Shown: positions 44,476 through 53,681 of the stretch, piece by piece | Layout: the number at the start of each line of letters is the position of its first letter | Numbering within the stretch: the stretch's first letter is position 1 | Source of the DNA: Klebsiella pneumoniae | GTDB taxonomy: Bacteria > Pseudomonadota > Gammaproteobacteria > Pseudomonadales > Pseudohongiellaceae | DNA: 64,000 nt | Assembly: GCA_945869725.1 (NCBI GenBank) | Contig: CAMBPO010000001.1 | Location: 1-64,000 of the forward strand | Direction: 5' to 3' | The notes under the pieces: model-generated | Seen by the model: the letters and a program-made list of their open reading frames with translations, nothing else | Database searches by the model: none | What the model was told of the DNA's origin: nothing | Program-made: the position numbers and the translations under genes

Positions 44476-45519
44476 TTGAACGGTTCCTCACTCAAAGATC
44501 AATCCAGCCGCAGCCTTAGCTCAAACCTGCTGTTGTTCAGCCTGTTAGGGTTGTTAGCCGTCGCAGGGTTTGTGCTGTCATTAACCAGCGGCAGTGTGAG
44601 CATTCCGTTTTCCGAGGTATGGCGACTGATGTTTGATTCGGAAACCTCTTCGCAATCCAGAATTATTCAGGAGTTGCGTCTACCCCGTGCGCTGGCCGCG
44701 TTTGCCACCGGCGCCATGCTGGCTTTGTCGGGAGTCATGATGCAGGTACTGCTTCGCAACCCGCTGGCAGACCCCTATATCCTCGGCGTTTCCGGTGGGG
44801 CTGCAGTCGGCGCACTCGGCGTCATCATGTTGGGTCTATCAGCGATGTGGATGCCCACTGCAGCTTTTTGTGGGGCTCTGCTGTCAGTTCTGTTGGTATT
44901 TGGGCTAGCTGGACGGCGTCAGGGTTGGTCAACGACCCGGCTCCTGCTGACCGGGGTGGTGATCTCCGCCGGGTGGGGCGCGCTAATCAATCTGATGTTG
45001 AGTACCAGCAGCAACCAGACCGTGCACAGCATGCTGTTCTGGTTAATGGGCGATTTGAGCCAAAGCCGCGGTGAACTTTGGCATTACGTGCTAATCGTGG
45101 CAGTGCTGGTGTTGATGATGGCCAATGCCCGGCCACTGAATGCCATGGCGCGTGGGGAACTGCAGGCGGCAGCTCTTGGGGTTGATGTCAGGCGACTCAG
45201 ATTGATGTTGTACCTGGGCGCGTCTTTGTTAACTGCCACAGCCGTGACATTGGCAGGCAGCATCGGTTTTGTAGGCTTGATTATTCCGCACGCGCTTCGT
45301 CTGGCGGGCGCACGCGATCATCGCAAACTATTACCTGCCGCCGCATTGCTGGGCGGCAGCTTTCTAATGATGGCTGACAGCCTTGCGCGCACGATCATTG
45401 CACCGCAACAACTGCCTGTAGGGGTTTTAACCGCCGTGCTTGGGGTCCCGGCATTCCTGCTGATACTGTATCGCAGTCGTATTCCGGCCTTCTCGGCTGG
45501 AAACCGGGAATTGCCATGA
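44476..45519 (+). CDS. FecCD/BtuC-type ABC transporter permease
   Basis: The 347-residue inner-membrane protein has about nine or ten segments. LRLPRALAAFATGAMLALSG, NPLADPYILGVSGGAAVGAL and GLIIPHALRLAGARDHRKLLP are characteristic of BtuC/FecD permeases, which import cobalamin, haem or ferric siderophores. The only suitable start in frame appears to be TTG at 44476; the frame is closed by a stop about 45 bases upstream. The next gene, its ATPase, overlaps by four bases. No periplasmic binding protein or matching outer-membrane receptor is adjacent, so the ligand is open. Confidence 0.88.
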   Translation: MNGSSLKDQSSRSLSSNLLLFSLLGLLAVAGFVLSLTSGSVSIPFSEVWRLMFDSETSSQSRIIQELRLPRALAAFATGAMLALSGVMMQVLLRNPLADPYILGVSGGAAVGALGVIMLGLSAMWMPTAAFCGALLSVLLVFGLAGRRQGWSTTRLLLTGVVISAGWGALINLMLSTSSNQTVHSMLFWLMGDLSQSRGELWHYVLIVAVLVLMMANARPLNAMARGELQAAALGVDVRRLRLMLYLGASLLTATAVTLAGSIGFVGLIIPHALRLAGARDHRKLLPAAALLGGSFLMMADSLARTIIAPQQLPVGVLTAVLGVPAFLLILYRSRIPAFSAGNRELP

Positions 45520-46316
45520 TGGCGCACAGTGCTGCTGATCTGTTGCAAATACACCAGTTGTGCCTGCACATCGCTGGCAAAAACCTGTGCCAGAATCTGG
45601 ATCTGACCTTAAAGGCCGGCGAGCGGCTCGCCATTCTTGGTCCTAATGGCAGCGGCAAAACCAGCTTGTTGCACACCTTGATGGGATTGCAAAAACCCGC
45701 TGCCGGGCACATCAGCCTCAACGGCCAGCCCATCAGCCAGCTGAGCTCTGCCAGCGTGGCACAACACATCGGCCTGTTGTTTCAATCTGCGCTTGATGAA
45801 ATGCCCGCCACGGTGATGGAAGCGATCCTGTTGGGCAGGCTGCCACATCAACGCAGCTGGAGCCCCATGAGTGAGCAGGACTGGCAACTTACCGGGCAGG
45901 CCATCGCGCACATGGAGCTCGGTGACTTTCTCAAGCGCGATGTCAGCGAACTGTCCGGAGGAGAACGGCAACGGGTAGCGATCGCGGCACTGCTGACTCA
46001 ATCGCCTGAACTGTACCTGTTGGATGAGCCCAGCAATCATCTGGACATTTCCTTCCAGATCAAGACGCTGCAGACACTGAGCGATATCGTCCAACAAGAA
46101 CAGCGCGCCTTGATTATGGCAACCCACGATATCAATCTGGCCGCGCGTTTTTGCGACCGTATACTGCTGTTGATGGGCAATGGCCAGCATCTTGAAGGGC
46201 TGGTCAATGAGGTTCTGACGGAGTCAGCGCTGAGCGAGGCATTCCAGTTTGATATCCAAAAAATCAGTCACCGGGGACATCTTCTGTTTTTCCCGGCAGG
46301 CTTTTCGGTGCGCTGA
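45516..46316 (+). CDS. FecE/BtuD-type ABC transporter ATP-binding protein
   Basis: The 266-residue ATPase has Walker A ILGPNGSGKTSLLHTLMG at about 39-56, signature ELSGGERQRVAIAALL, Walker B LYLLDEPSNHLD and H-loop IMATHDINLAARF. It pairs with the permease whose stop codon it overlaps (ATGA). The ligand is probably cobalamin, haem or a siderophore by family, not resolved here. No cobalamin riboswitch was recognised upstream. Confidence 0.88.
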   Translation: MMAHSAADLLQIHQLCLHIAGKNLCQNLDLTLKAGERLAILGPNGSGKTSLLHTLMGLQKPAAGHISLNGQPISQLSSASVAQHIGLLFQSALDEMPATVMEAILLGRLPHQRSWSPMSEQDWQLTGQAIAHMELGDFLKRDVSELSGGERQRVAIAALLTQSPELYLLDEPSNHLDISFQIKTLQTLSDIVQQEQRALIMATHDINLAARFCDRILLLMGNGQHLEGLVNEVLTESALSEAFQFDIQKISHRGHLLFFPAGFSVR

Positions 46317-46459
46317 CTCTATGGGCAGAATTGATAAAACAGCTACCTTGGTTTAATCTCAGCCGCGACATAAATCACAGCAATGATTTTCAAATCAAAC
46401 TATTGCAAAACGTTGAAACTGTAACAACCCTGTACAGACAGAAAAAAGGAAGCAAAAAA

Positions 46460-47404
46460 ATGAAAAAAAAATGCCTCAGTGCACTGTTTTCCGTACTCAC
46501 GATTGTGGGTCTGGCCTCGGCACCCGTGATGGCGCAGGATGACGTGCGCCTCAATCGCAGTATCGAAACGCTGGAGAAGGGAGATCCGGTATTTGGTATG
46601 TTTTCCGGCGATTTCTCACTGGCGAACGCCCGGGCCCTGGCCCGCTCTAACCTTGACTATATCTTGATTGATATGGAGCACACGGCATTTAACATGGAAA
46701 CGCTGCAAGAGTTTCTGTTGGGGATGACCGATTCACAAACCATTGCCAGTCAAGGCCATACCCAGATGCGCACCACTCCGATCGTGCGTCTGCCGGCTAA
46801 CGGTCGCAATGACTCAGAGTGGATGGTCAAGCAGATTCTTGATATCGGTGCATTCGGCGTGATGTTTCCTTATGTAGAAACTGCAGAAGAAGCGCACCGT
46901 GCAGTTGCCTCCATGCGTTACCCCCAGCCGCGCGGTTCATCAATCATGGAGCCTGCCGGAACACGCGGCTCTTCGCCAGCGGTAGCCACGTGGTTATGGG
47001 GAGTTGCGGATTACAGCCAACGTGCTGATGTTTGGCCACACAATCCAAGTGGTGAACTGATTGCCTTCCTGCAGATTGAGTCCGCAAAAGGTGTTGAAAA
47101 CGCAGAGGCTATTATTACAACGCCAGGCGTGAGCGCGATATTTGTAGGACCGTCTGACCTCTCTATCAGCATGGGCTTGCCCGGCAATCATCCGGAAGTT
47201 CAGGCAGCAATCGCCAGCGTTGTTGAACTGTGTAAAGAACACAATGTGCCCTGCGGTATAACAACCAATGCCACTGACATTACGGCGCGTCTGGATCAAG
47301 GCTTCCTGATGCCAACCGTGGGTTATTGGGGTGATGCGGGCATTTCCGGAAGCACTGAAGCCAATCTGCGTACTGCAAGAGAACACGCTGGCCGGACTGA
47401 CTGA
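46460..47404 (+). CDS. Exported HpcH/HpaI aldolase family protein
   Basis: The 314-residue protein begins with a clear Sec signal peptide (MKKKCLSALFSVLTIVGLAS, cleavage near VMAQ). The mature part keeps class II pyruvate-aldolase residues: His in LIDMEHTAFN, Arg in PIVRLPANG, metal Glu in FLQIESAKGVE and Asp in FVGPSDLSISMG. The cytosolic members split 2-oxo-4-hydroxy acids to pyruvate and an aldehyde, so an exported copy is unusual. The start ATG at 46460 has GGA eight bases upstream. An upstream in-frame extension of 43 codons lacks export character and is rejected. A terminator follows at 47488. Confidence 0.85.
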   Translation: MKKKCLSALFSVLTIVGLASAPVMAQDDVRLNRSIETLEKGDPVFGMFSGDFSLANARALARSNLDYILIDMEHTAFNMETLQEFLLGMTDSQTIASQGHTQMRTTPIVRLPANGRNDSEWMVKQILDIGAFGVMFPYVETAEEAHRAVASMRYPQPRGSSIMEPAGTRGSSPAVATWLWGVADYSQRADVWPHNPSGELIAFLQIESAKGVENAEAIITTPGVSAIFVGPSDLSISMGLPGNHPEVQAAIASVVELCKEHNVPCGITTNATDITARLDQGFLMPTVGYWGDAGISGSTEANLRTAREHAGRTD

Positions 47405-47487
47405 TCACTCAGGCTACTGCTGGTATCCTGCAGCTAACAAACCCGCAGCAAACAATACCGCAGTAAAAAATGTAGAAAAAAATGCAC

Positions 47488-47528
47488 AAAAAAAGGAGGA
47501 GCCTATAAAGGGCTTCTCCTTTTTTTTG
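47488..47528. terminator. Bidirectional terminator between the aldolase gene and aceF
   Basis: An A-rich/T-rich flanked hairpin has core AAAGGAGGAGCC pairing with GGCTTCTCCTTT (one mismatch) around a short loop, ending in T8. It serves the converging aldolase and aceF genes. Confidence 0.85.
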
Positions 47529-47552
47529 ACTCACACCAAAGACGTTAGACTT

Positions 47553-49235
47553 CTATAACAACAACAGCCTGATATCCGACAACACTTCAGCCAGCCTGGT
47601 CACAAAATTACCGGCATCAACACCATTAACGGCACGGTGGTCATAACACAGCGAGAATGGCAGCATCTGGCGAGGAACAAAGGCGTTATTGATATAAACC
47701 GGTTTAATCTGAGTTTTTGATACACCCAGGATGGCCACTTCAGGTGTGTTTACAATCGGCGTAAATCCGGTTCCGCCAATCGCGCCCAGGCTGGAGATCG
47801 TGAAACAGGCACCCTGCATATCTTCCTTGCTGAGGCGACGGTTCTTGGCTTTCTCCGTCAACTCGGCCAGCTCAGCAGACAGTTGCCAGATAGTCTTCTT
47901 GTCCACATCCCGCAGTACCGGCACCATCAGGCCTGCATCAGTCGCGACTGCCACCCCGATATGAATATACTTCTTCTGGATCAGATGCTCACCGGACGAA
48001 TGCAAAGACACGTTGAACTGTTTGTATTCCTGTAGCACCTTGGCACATGCCTTGAGCAGGAAGGGCATCGGGGTCAGACGCAGGCCACGCTTGTCGGCAT
48101 CTTTACGCTGGGCATTGCGGAACTCTTCCAGCTCCGTGACATCCGCTTCATTAAACTGCGCAACGGCTGGCACATTCAGCCAATTGCGATGCATATTGAG
48201 CGCAGTGACCTTGTGCAATTTGGTCATTGGAACCGTTTCGATTTCTCCAAACTGACTGAAATCTATATCAGGTACTGCAGGTATGCCCGAGCCACCTGCT
48301 GATCCAGACGCCGGCGCCTGCAATCGCGCTTTGACAAAACCATGCAGATCTTCTTTCTGAACGCGTCCCCTGGAGCCGCTTCCCGGAACCCGTGTCAAAT
48401 CAACACCCAGTTCACGGGCCAGCTTGCGCACTGCAGGACCCGCGTAGACTTTACCGTCACCAACGACCTCTTCAACAATCGCCTGTGTCCGGGCAGCTGC
48501 AGGAGCGGATGCGGGTGCAGGTGCGGATGCGGGTGCAGGTGCGGATGCGGGTGCAGGTGCGGATGCGGGTGCAGGTGCGGGTGCGGCAGCTGACAGTTTT
48601 GCATCGACTGGCGCAGCCGCGGCCTTTTGAGGGGCAGCGGCCGAGGTAACCTCAATCTCCAGGACTGCCGAACCCTTGGATACCTTGTCACCGACTTTGA
48701 TCTTCAATGCGGTGATTCGCCCAGCAAGCGGCGATGGGACATCCATAGCCGCCTTGTCAGATTCCAGCGTGACCAGCGTGTCTTCTTTGGCAATGTCATC
48801 ACCAACGTTGACGTGAACTTCAATGACCTCAACGTCATTGTCACCGCCAATATCCGGCACACTGATCAATTCCAGGCGCTTCTGGGTCGCTGCCGCCGGC
48901 GCAGCTGCGGCCTTTGCGGGCTCAGCTGCCGGTGCTGCTACTTTCTCAGCTACTTTCTCAGCTACAACCGGAGCTGTGGCAGGCACTACCGCACCCCCTT
49001 CAATCTCCATTTCAATAAATGCATCACCGGCATTTACCTGATCGCCAACCTTGACCAGAATCTTGCTGACCACTCCAGATTTGGGCGCGGGGATTTCCAT
49101 TGCCGCCTTATCGCTTTCAAGCACCAGCAGGGAGTCATTGACCCGCACACTCTGACCTTGCTTGATCAGGATTTCGATGACTTCGACATCTTTGGTTTCC
49201 CCAAGATCGGGGACTTTTATAATTTCTACAGGCAC
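47553..49235 (-). CDS. aceF: Pyruvate dehydrogenase E2 (dihydrolipoamide acetyltransferase)
   Basis: The 560-residue core of the pyruvate dehydrogenase complex transfers acetyl groups to CoA. Two lipoyl domains are visible, each with the lipoylated Lys in VLESDKAAMEIP (about 45) and TLESDKAAMDVP (about 165). A long Ala/Pro linker follows (about 210-245), then the peripheral subunit-binding domain VYAGPAVRKLARELGVDL and the catalytic domain ending in LCYDHRAVNGVDAGNF with the active His. It lies 34 bp after aceE. Confidence 0.97.
   Translation of the reverse strand: MPVEIIKVPDLGETKDVEVIEILIKQGQSVRVNDSLLVLESDKAAMEIPAPKSGVVSKILVKVGDQVNAGDAFIEMEIEGGAVVPATAPVVAEKVAEKVAAPAAEPAKAAAAPAAATQKRLELISVPDIGGDNDVEVIEVHVNVGDDIAKEDTLVTLESDKAAMDVPSPLAGRITALKIKVGDKVSKGSAVLEIEVTSAAAPQKAAAAPVDAKLSAAAPAPAPASAPAPASAPAPASAPAPASAPAAARTQAIVEEVVGDGKVYAGPAVRKLARELGVDLTRVPGSGSRGRVQKEDLHGFVKARLQAPASGSAGGSGIPAVPDIDFSQFGEIETVPMTKLHKVTALNMHRNWLNVPAVAQFNEADVTELEEFRNAQRKDADKRGLRLTPMPFLLKACAKVLQEYKQFNVSLHSSGEHLIQKKYIHIGVAVATDAGLMVPVLRDVDKKTIWQLSAELAELTEKAKNRRLSKEDMQGACFTISSLGAIGGTGFTPIVNTPEVAILGVSKTQIKPVYINNAFVPRQMLPFSLCYDHRAVNGVDAGNFVTRLAEVLSDIRLLLL
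48505..48576. repeat. Four 18-bp tandem repeats in the aceF linker
   Basis: The unit GCGGATGCGGGTGCAGGT occurs four times without a break and encodes the Ala-Pro-Ala-Ser linker blocks of AceF. Near-identity at the DNA level suggests recent slippage-driven expansion and possible strain-to-strain length variation. Confidence 0.9.
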
Positions 49236-49269
49236 CTTGAATGCTCCTGAACTGTTTTGTTACCAGGTC

Positions 49270-51957
49270 TTAAACGGTTGTCGGGTTGGCTTTGTCAGGA
49301 TCAATACCCAGGTCCTTGATTGCCTTGCTCAGCTGCTCAGCGCTGAACATGCCTTTGCCGGCAAGTTCAGTCAACGTAGCCAGCACCACATAGTTGCGAT
49401 CCACTTCGAAGAATCGACGCAGACTCTGGCGGGTATCGCTGCGCCCAAAACCATCCGTGCCCAGCACGCGGAAGCTGGCCGGGACAAACTCCCGCACCTG
49501 ATCAGCACAAATACGCATATAGTCAGTGGATGCAATCACGGGGCCTTTGTGACCATCAAGGCATTTAGTGATATAGGGCACCTTGGCTTTTTTGCCCGGG
49601 TGCAACATGTTCCAGCGTGTCAGATCCAGCGCTTCGCGGCGCAGCTCGTTGAAACTGGTGACACTCCAGACATCACAAGCAACCTTGTACTTGTCACGCA
49701 GAATCACCGCAGCCTCGCGCACTTCGCGCAGGATAGTGCCACTACCAAGCAGACGCACACGCTCGTCGTTAACAGGTTTATCCACTTTATAGTTTTTGCT
49801 GCTGCCATCTTCGAGCAGATACATGCCTTTGAGGATGCCTTTTTCAGCACCAGCCGGCATATCCGGATGGGTGTAGTTTTCATTCATGGTGGTGATGTAA
49901 TAAAACACCGACTCTTTCTCGCCGTACATGCGACGCAAACCATCCTGAATGATCACAGCGAGCTCGTAGCTGTAGGTCGGATCGTAAGTCACACAATTGG
50001 GAATAGTGGAAGCCAGTAGATGGCTGTGTCCATCCTGATGCTGCAAACCCTCGCCGTTAAGCGTCGTACGTCCGGCCGTCGCACCAATCAGGAATCCGCG
50101 CGCCTGTGAATCACCGGCAGCCCACGCGAGGTCACCAATACGCTGGAAACCGAACATGGAGTAATAGATGTAAAACGGGATCAGCGGGAAGTTGTTGACG
50201 CTGTAGGATGTTGCTGCGGCCAACCATGACGAGAAAGCACCCGCCTCACTGATACCCTCTTCGAGCATCTGACCGGTTTTATCTTCGCGGTAGTACATGA
50301 CCTGATTGGAGTCAGCAGGATCGTACAACTGACCTACCGAAGAATAAATTCCCAATTGACGGAACATGCCTTCCATACCAAAAGTTCGTGCTTCGTCCGG
50401 CACAATCGGCACAATGCGCTGACCAATTTCCTTGTCTTTGCACAGCACGTTAAGCATGCGCACAAAAGCCATTGTTGTGGAAATTTCGCGATCACCAGTG
50501 CTTTTGAGCTGAGCATCGAAGGCACTCAGATCAGGGATTGGCAACGAATAACTCTGAGCACGCCGTTGTGGCACAACTCCGCCCAGAGCCTCGCGCATCT
50601 TGCGCATGTAACGCAGTTCCAGACTGTCTTCTGCCGGTCGGTAGTATGGGAGCTCGGGCAACTTGTCATCCGGTACCGGTATGTTAAAGCGGTCACGGAA
50701 ACGCTTCAGCGCCTCGATATCGAGCTTTTTGGTCTGGTGCGCCGCGTTCTGCGCTTCAGCACCGGCACCAAACGCATAACCTTTAACGGTTTTTGCCAGA
50801 ATAACTGTCGGACGGCCCTTGGTGTTCATGGCCTGTTTGTAGGCGGCGTAAACCTTGAATGGGTCATGACCGCCACGATTCAGCGCCATGATGTCATCGT
50901 CTGACAGGTGCTCGACCATTTTTAGCAATTCGGGGCTTTTGCCAAAGAAATGCTCGCGGGTATAAGCACCACCTCGACCCCAGTAGTTCTGGTATTCGCC
51001 ATCACACACTTCGTTCATACGCGCCTGCAAAATACCGTCCTTGTCGTTCTGCAGCAGGGCATCCCAGTGACGACCCCACACAACCTTGATGACATTCCAT
51101 CCAGCACCGCGGAAGATACCTTCCAACTCCTGAATGACCTTGCCGTTTCCGCGAACAGGGCCGTCCAATCGCTGCAGGTTGCAGTTAATTACAAAAATCA
51201 GATTATCAAGGCCTTCGCGGCCGGCTTTGCCGATGGCACCGGTTGACTCCGGCTCATCCATCTCACCGTCACCCAGGAATGCCCAGACTTTGCGATCAGC
51301 CTGATCCAGCAAACCGCGCGAAGAGAGGTACTTCATCACATGCGCCTGATAAATTGCCTGCAAGGGGCCAAGCCCCATGGAAACAGTTGGAAACTGCCAA
51401 TAATCAGGCATTAACCAGGGGTGCGGGTAGGACGAAAGCCCATCGCCATCGGTCTCGCGGCGAAACTTGTCAAGCAGCTCTGCACTGATTCTGCCTTCAA
51501 GGAAGGAACGTGCGTAAATACCGGGAGAGCTATGCCCCTGAAAATAAATCAGGTCGCCACCATGATTCTCGGTGGGCCCACGGAAGAAGTAGTTGAAAGC
51601 CACGTCGTACAGTGTCGCTGATGAGGAGAAGGTCGAAATGTGACCGCCCAGATCAGAATTGTCGCGGTTGGCGCGCATGACTGTCACCAGCGCGTTCCAG
51701 CGGATGATCCCGCGGATCTGGCGCTCCATGAACATGTCGCCCGGCATACGATCCTCATCCTGCGGGGGAATCGTGTTTCGATAGGGTGTTGTCACTGCGG
51801 CATAGGGCTGCTGCTGTATGGTTCGTAAGGCCTTGTCGGACAGGCGACTGAGCAGGAACTGCGCACGTGCGGCACCTTCATGCTCAATGACGGCGCCAAG
51901 GGCTTCCAGCCATTCTTCGGTTTCTGCGGGATTCAGGTCTTCCAGTTTTTCTGTCAT
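49270..51957 (-). CDS. aceE: Pyruvate dehydrogenase E1 component
   Basis: The 895-residue thiamine-diphosphate enzyme decarboxylates pyruvate and acetylates the E2 lipoyl group. The homodimeric AceE type is shown by YFQGHSSPGIYARSFLEGR, the ThDP motif FLGDGEMDEPES with following NLIFVINCNLQRLDG, and ATAGRTTLNGEGLQHQDG. Length is normal. It is the first gene of aceE-aceF, with about 170 bp before the AmpE gene upstream on the same strand; no PdhR-type operator was recognised. Confidence 0.98.
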   Translation of the reverse strand: MTEKLEDLNPAETEEWLEALGAVIEHEGAARAQFLLSRLSDKALRTIQQQPYAAVTTPYRNTIPPQDEDRMPGDMFMERQIRGIIRWNALVTVMRANRDNSDLGGHISTFSSSATLYDVAFNYFFRGPTENHGGDLIYFQGHSSPGIYARSFLEGRISAELLDKFRRETDGDGLSSYPHPWLMPDYWQFPTVSMGLGPLQAIYQAHVMKYLSSRGLLDQADRKVWAFLGDGEMDEPESTGAIGKAGREGLDNLIFVINCNLQRLDGPVRGNGKVIQELEGIFRGAGWNVIKVVWGRHWDALLQNDKDGILQARMNEVCDGEYQNYWGRGGAYTREHFFGKSPELLKMVEHLSDDDIMALNRGGHDPFKVYAAYKQAMNTKGRPTVILAKTVKGYAFGAGAEAQNAAHQTKKLDIEALKRFRDRFNIPVPDDKLPELPYYRPAEDSLELRYMRKMREALGGVVPQRRAQSYSLPIPDLSAFDAQLKSTGDREISTTMAFVRMLNVLCKDKEIGQRIVPIVPDEARTFGMEGMFRQLGIYSSVGQLYDPADSNQVMYYREDKTGQMLEEGISEAGAFSSWLAAATSYSVNNFPLIPFYIYYSMFGFQRIGDLAWAAGDSQARGFLIGATAGRTTLNGEGLQHQDGHSHLLASTIPNCVTYDPTYSYELAVIIQDGLRRMYGEKESVFYYITTMNENYTHPDMPAGAEKGILKGMYLLEDGSSKNYKVDKPVNDERVRLLGSGTILREVREAAVILRDKYKVACDVWSVTSFNELRREALDLTRWNMLHPGKKAKVPYITKCLDGHKGPVIASTDYMRICADQVREFVPASFRVLGTDGFGRSDTRQSLRRFFEVDRNYVVLATLTELAGKGMFSAEQLSKAIKDLGIDPDKANPTTV

Positions 51958-52129
51958 ATGCGTCAGTTCTTTATCTGATAATTCTGTTAGTTATGATTAT
52001 ATTCAAACACGTTATTGCGACTTTTGGACAGGTATGTCCGACCATTCAATCTTGTAATTAATTTACAAAAGGCAGCAAATAGTATCTTCAAAAAAAGCCT
52101 TATTCAAGCTCTGGCCGACAATTATGTAG

Positions 52130-53023
52130 TTAAACTACAAGAATTATCAGGGCCAACACTACAACCCAGACGACATGCGTGCGCATTAGCAACCCACGCA
52201 GTTCGCGCAGATCCGCTGCTGCACGGTCAGCAAAATCAACATCCTGGCTGCCGCGCTCATAGGGCAGCATGGCCGCAACAGCGCACTCCTGTACCAACTG
52301 CAAACCGGAATCAGCGTCCAGTTCATCGAACAAGCGGGATTTAAGTGCCCGGAAAGCTGCTACAAAATCACCAGCCAGAGCAAAGGCCAATGCCACCATT
52401 CTTACCGGCACCCACTCCAGAATTGCCAGCAGCTGATTGCCAAAGGCTTGGGCGCCGCCGGTTGGCAACAATATGCCCAAACGGATCATTTGTTGCAGCA
52501 TCATGTAAAACAGTGCCCCCAAAGGACCGAGCAATATGTACCAGAACAACACCGCAAAAATACGCCGAAAACTGCACACCAGCACAAACTCTGTGAAGCG
52601 GGCGTGCATGCGGGCGTAGTCAGTGAATGATTCATCAAAGACGCCCGGTGCCATTTGTTCGGTATAAAGATAGGCGGCTTCAAAATTGCCCCGATCCCAG
52701 CGTTGCAGGTATTCATCAATTAACGCATCAATATTAACGCGCGGCAGGCAATACATGAGCAGCAGAAAATGCAGCCCTAAGGTCAAAAGCCCCATCAACC
52801 GACCTTCTGCGATCACCAGCAACAGTGCAACCGGCACCAGCGGAAGTAACAAGAACAATAACGGTAGAGTCAGCAACCTGTCGCGGATAACATCCGGGAG
52901 GCGGGGCTGATATGTCAGCAAAAACTGCTGCCAGTGCTCCACCCAAGTGTCGACCGGCAGCATTCGGTCCTTTCGCCAATAGTGATTCAGTAACAGACAA
53001 CTGAGCACCACAAAAAAAGTCAT
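52130..53023 (-). CDS. ampE: AmpE family inner-membrane protein
   Basis: The 297-residue protein has four or so membrane segments (for example PLLFLLLPLVPVALLLVIA and FWYILLGPLGALFYMML) and the conserved RWDRGNFEAAYLYTEQMAPG region of AmpE/RegSigMod proteins. Its ATG overlaps the ampD stop by four bases. AmpE is coexpressed with AmpD and linked to beta-lactamase induction; its own activity is not established. Confidence 0.9.
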   Translation of the reverse strand: MTFFVVLSCLLLNHYWRKDRMLPVDTWVEHWQQFLLTYQPRLPDVIRDRLLTLPLLFLLLPLVPVALLLVIAEGRLMGLLTLGLHFLLLMYCLPRVNIDALIDEYLQRWDRGNFEAAYLYTEQMAPGVFDESFTDYARMHARFTEFVLVCSFRRIFAVLFWYILLGPLGALFYMMLQQMIRLGILLPTGGAQAFGNQLLAILEWVPVRMVALAFALAGDFVAAFRALKSRLFDELDADSGLQLVQECAVAAMLPYERGSQDVDFADRAAADLRELRGLLMRTHVVWVVVLALIILVV

Positions 53024-53559
53024 ATATACGCCTTTCGGTAACGTTGCCAGTCAAAACAGGGGCCGGGATCTGTCTTGCGTTGCGGAGCGATATCGCTGTG
53101 ACCGACAATTCTGTCTGGAGTTATTGCAGGATAACAGCCCCGCAGGAACTCTGTAAGCTCTGTCAGCTTCTTGTATTGCTCTTCTGTAAATGGTTGGTCA
53201 TCACACCCTTCAAGTTCAATGCCTACAGAAAAGTCATTACAACTTTCTTCACCAGCAAAACTGGATTGCCCGGCATGCCAAGCCTTTCGGTTGAATGGCA
53301 CATATTGAGTTACCTCTCCGCAACGCCGGATCAATACATGGGCAGAAACGCGCAGATGAGCTATTCCGGCAAAGTAAGTATGCGCACCGGCATCCAGTTG
53401 ATTGGTGAACAAATGGTCAATCCAGGGACCCCCGAATTCGCCGGGCGGTAAACTGATGTTGTGGATAACCAGCATATCTATCTGGCGGCCGTCCGGGCGT
53501 TCGCTGCAATTAGGGGACTCAACTCTTCGCACCCCCGACATCCAATGGTCACCGCTCAA
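53020..53559 (-). CDS. ampD: 1,6-anhydro-N-acetylmuramyl-L-alanine amidase
   Basis: The 179-residue cytoplasmic zinc amidase removes stem peptides from anhydromuropeptides. Zinc ligands and catalytic residues are in LVIHNISLPPGEFGG, KAWHAGQSSFAGEESCND and VGHSDIAPQRKTDPGPCFDW. Start: a TTG at 53559 with AAGGGGG seven bases upstream gives the family N-terminus GVRRVESPNC at the usual distance; ATG at 53541 is the alternative. It is coupled to ampE. Confidence 0.93.
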   Translation of the reverse strand: MSGDHWMSGVRRVESPNCSERPDGRQIDMLVIHNISLPPGEFGGPWIDHLFTNQLDAGAHTYFAGIAHLRVSAHVLIRRCGEVTQYVPFNRKAWHAGQSSFAGEESCNDFSVGIELEGCDDQPFTEEQYKKLTELTEFLRGCYPAITPDRIVGHSDIAPQRKTDPGPCFDWQRYRKAYI

Positions 53560-53681
53560 TCAATTGCCCCCTTGCATTAAGTTGATACAGACTATTCTTG
53601 CCGGCAGGTAATTTCGCGAGTATATCATCAAGACATACATGGGTTATATTGCGCGCTTTTCAGCCAGAGAACGGACTTTTT

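Noticed and set aside
48505..48576. CRISPR-like regular repeats
   Set aside because: The 18-bp units are contiguous with no spacers and code for the AceF linker.
48627..49250. 207-codon ORF antisense to aceF
   Set aside because: It mirrors the duplicated lipoyl domains of aceF and has no independent signal.
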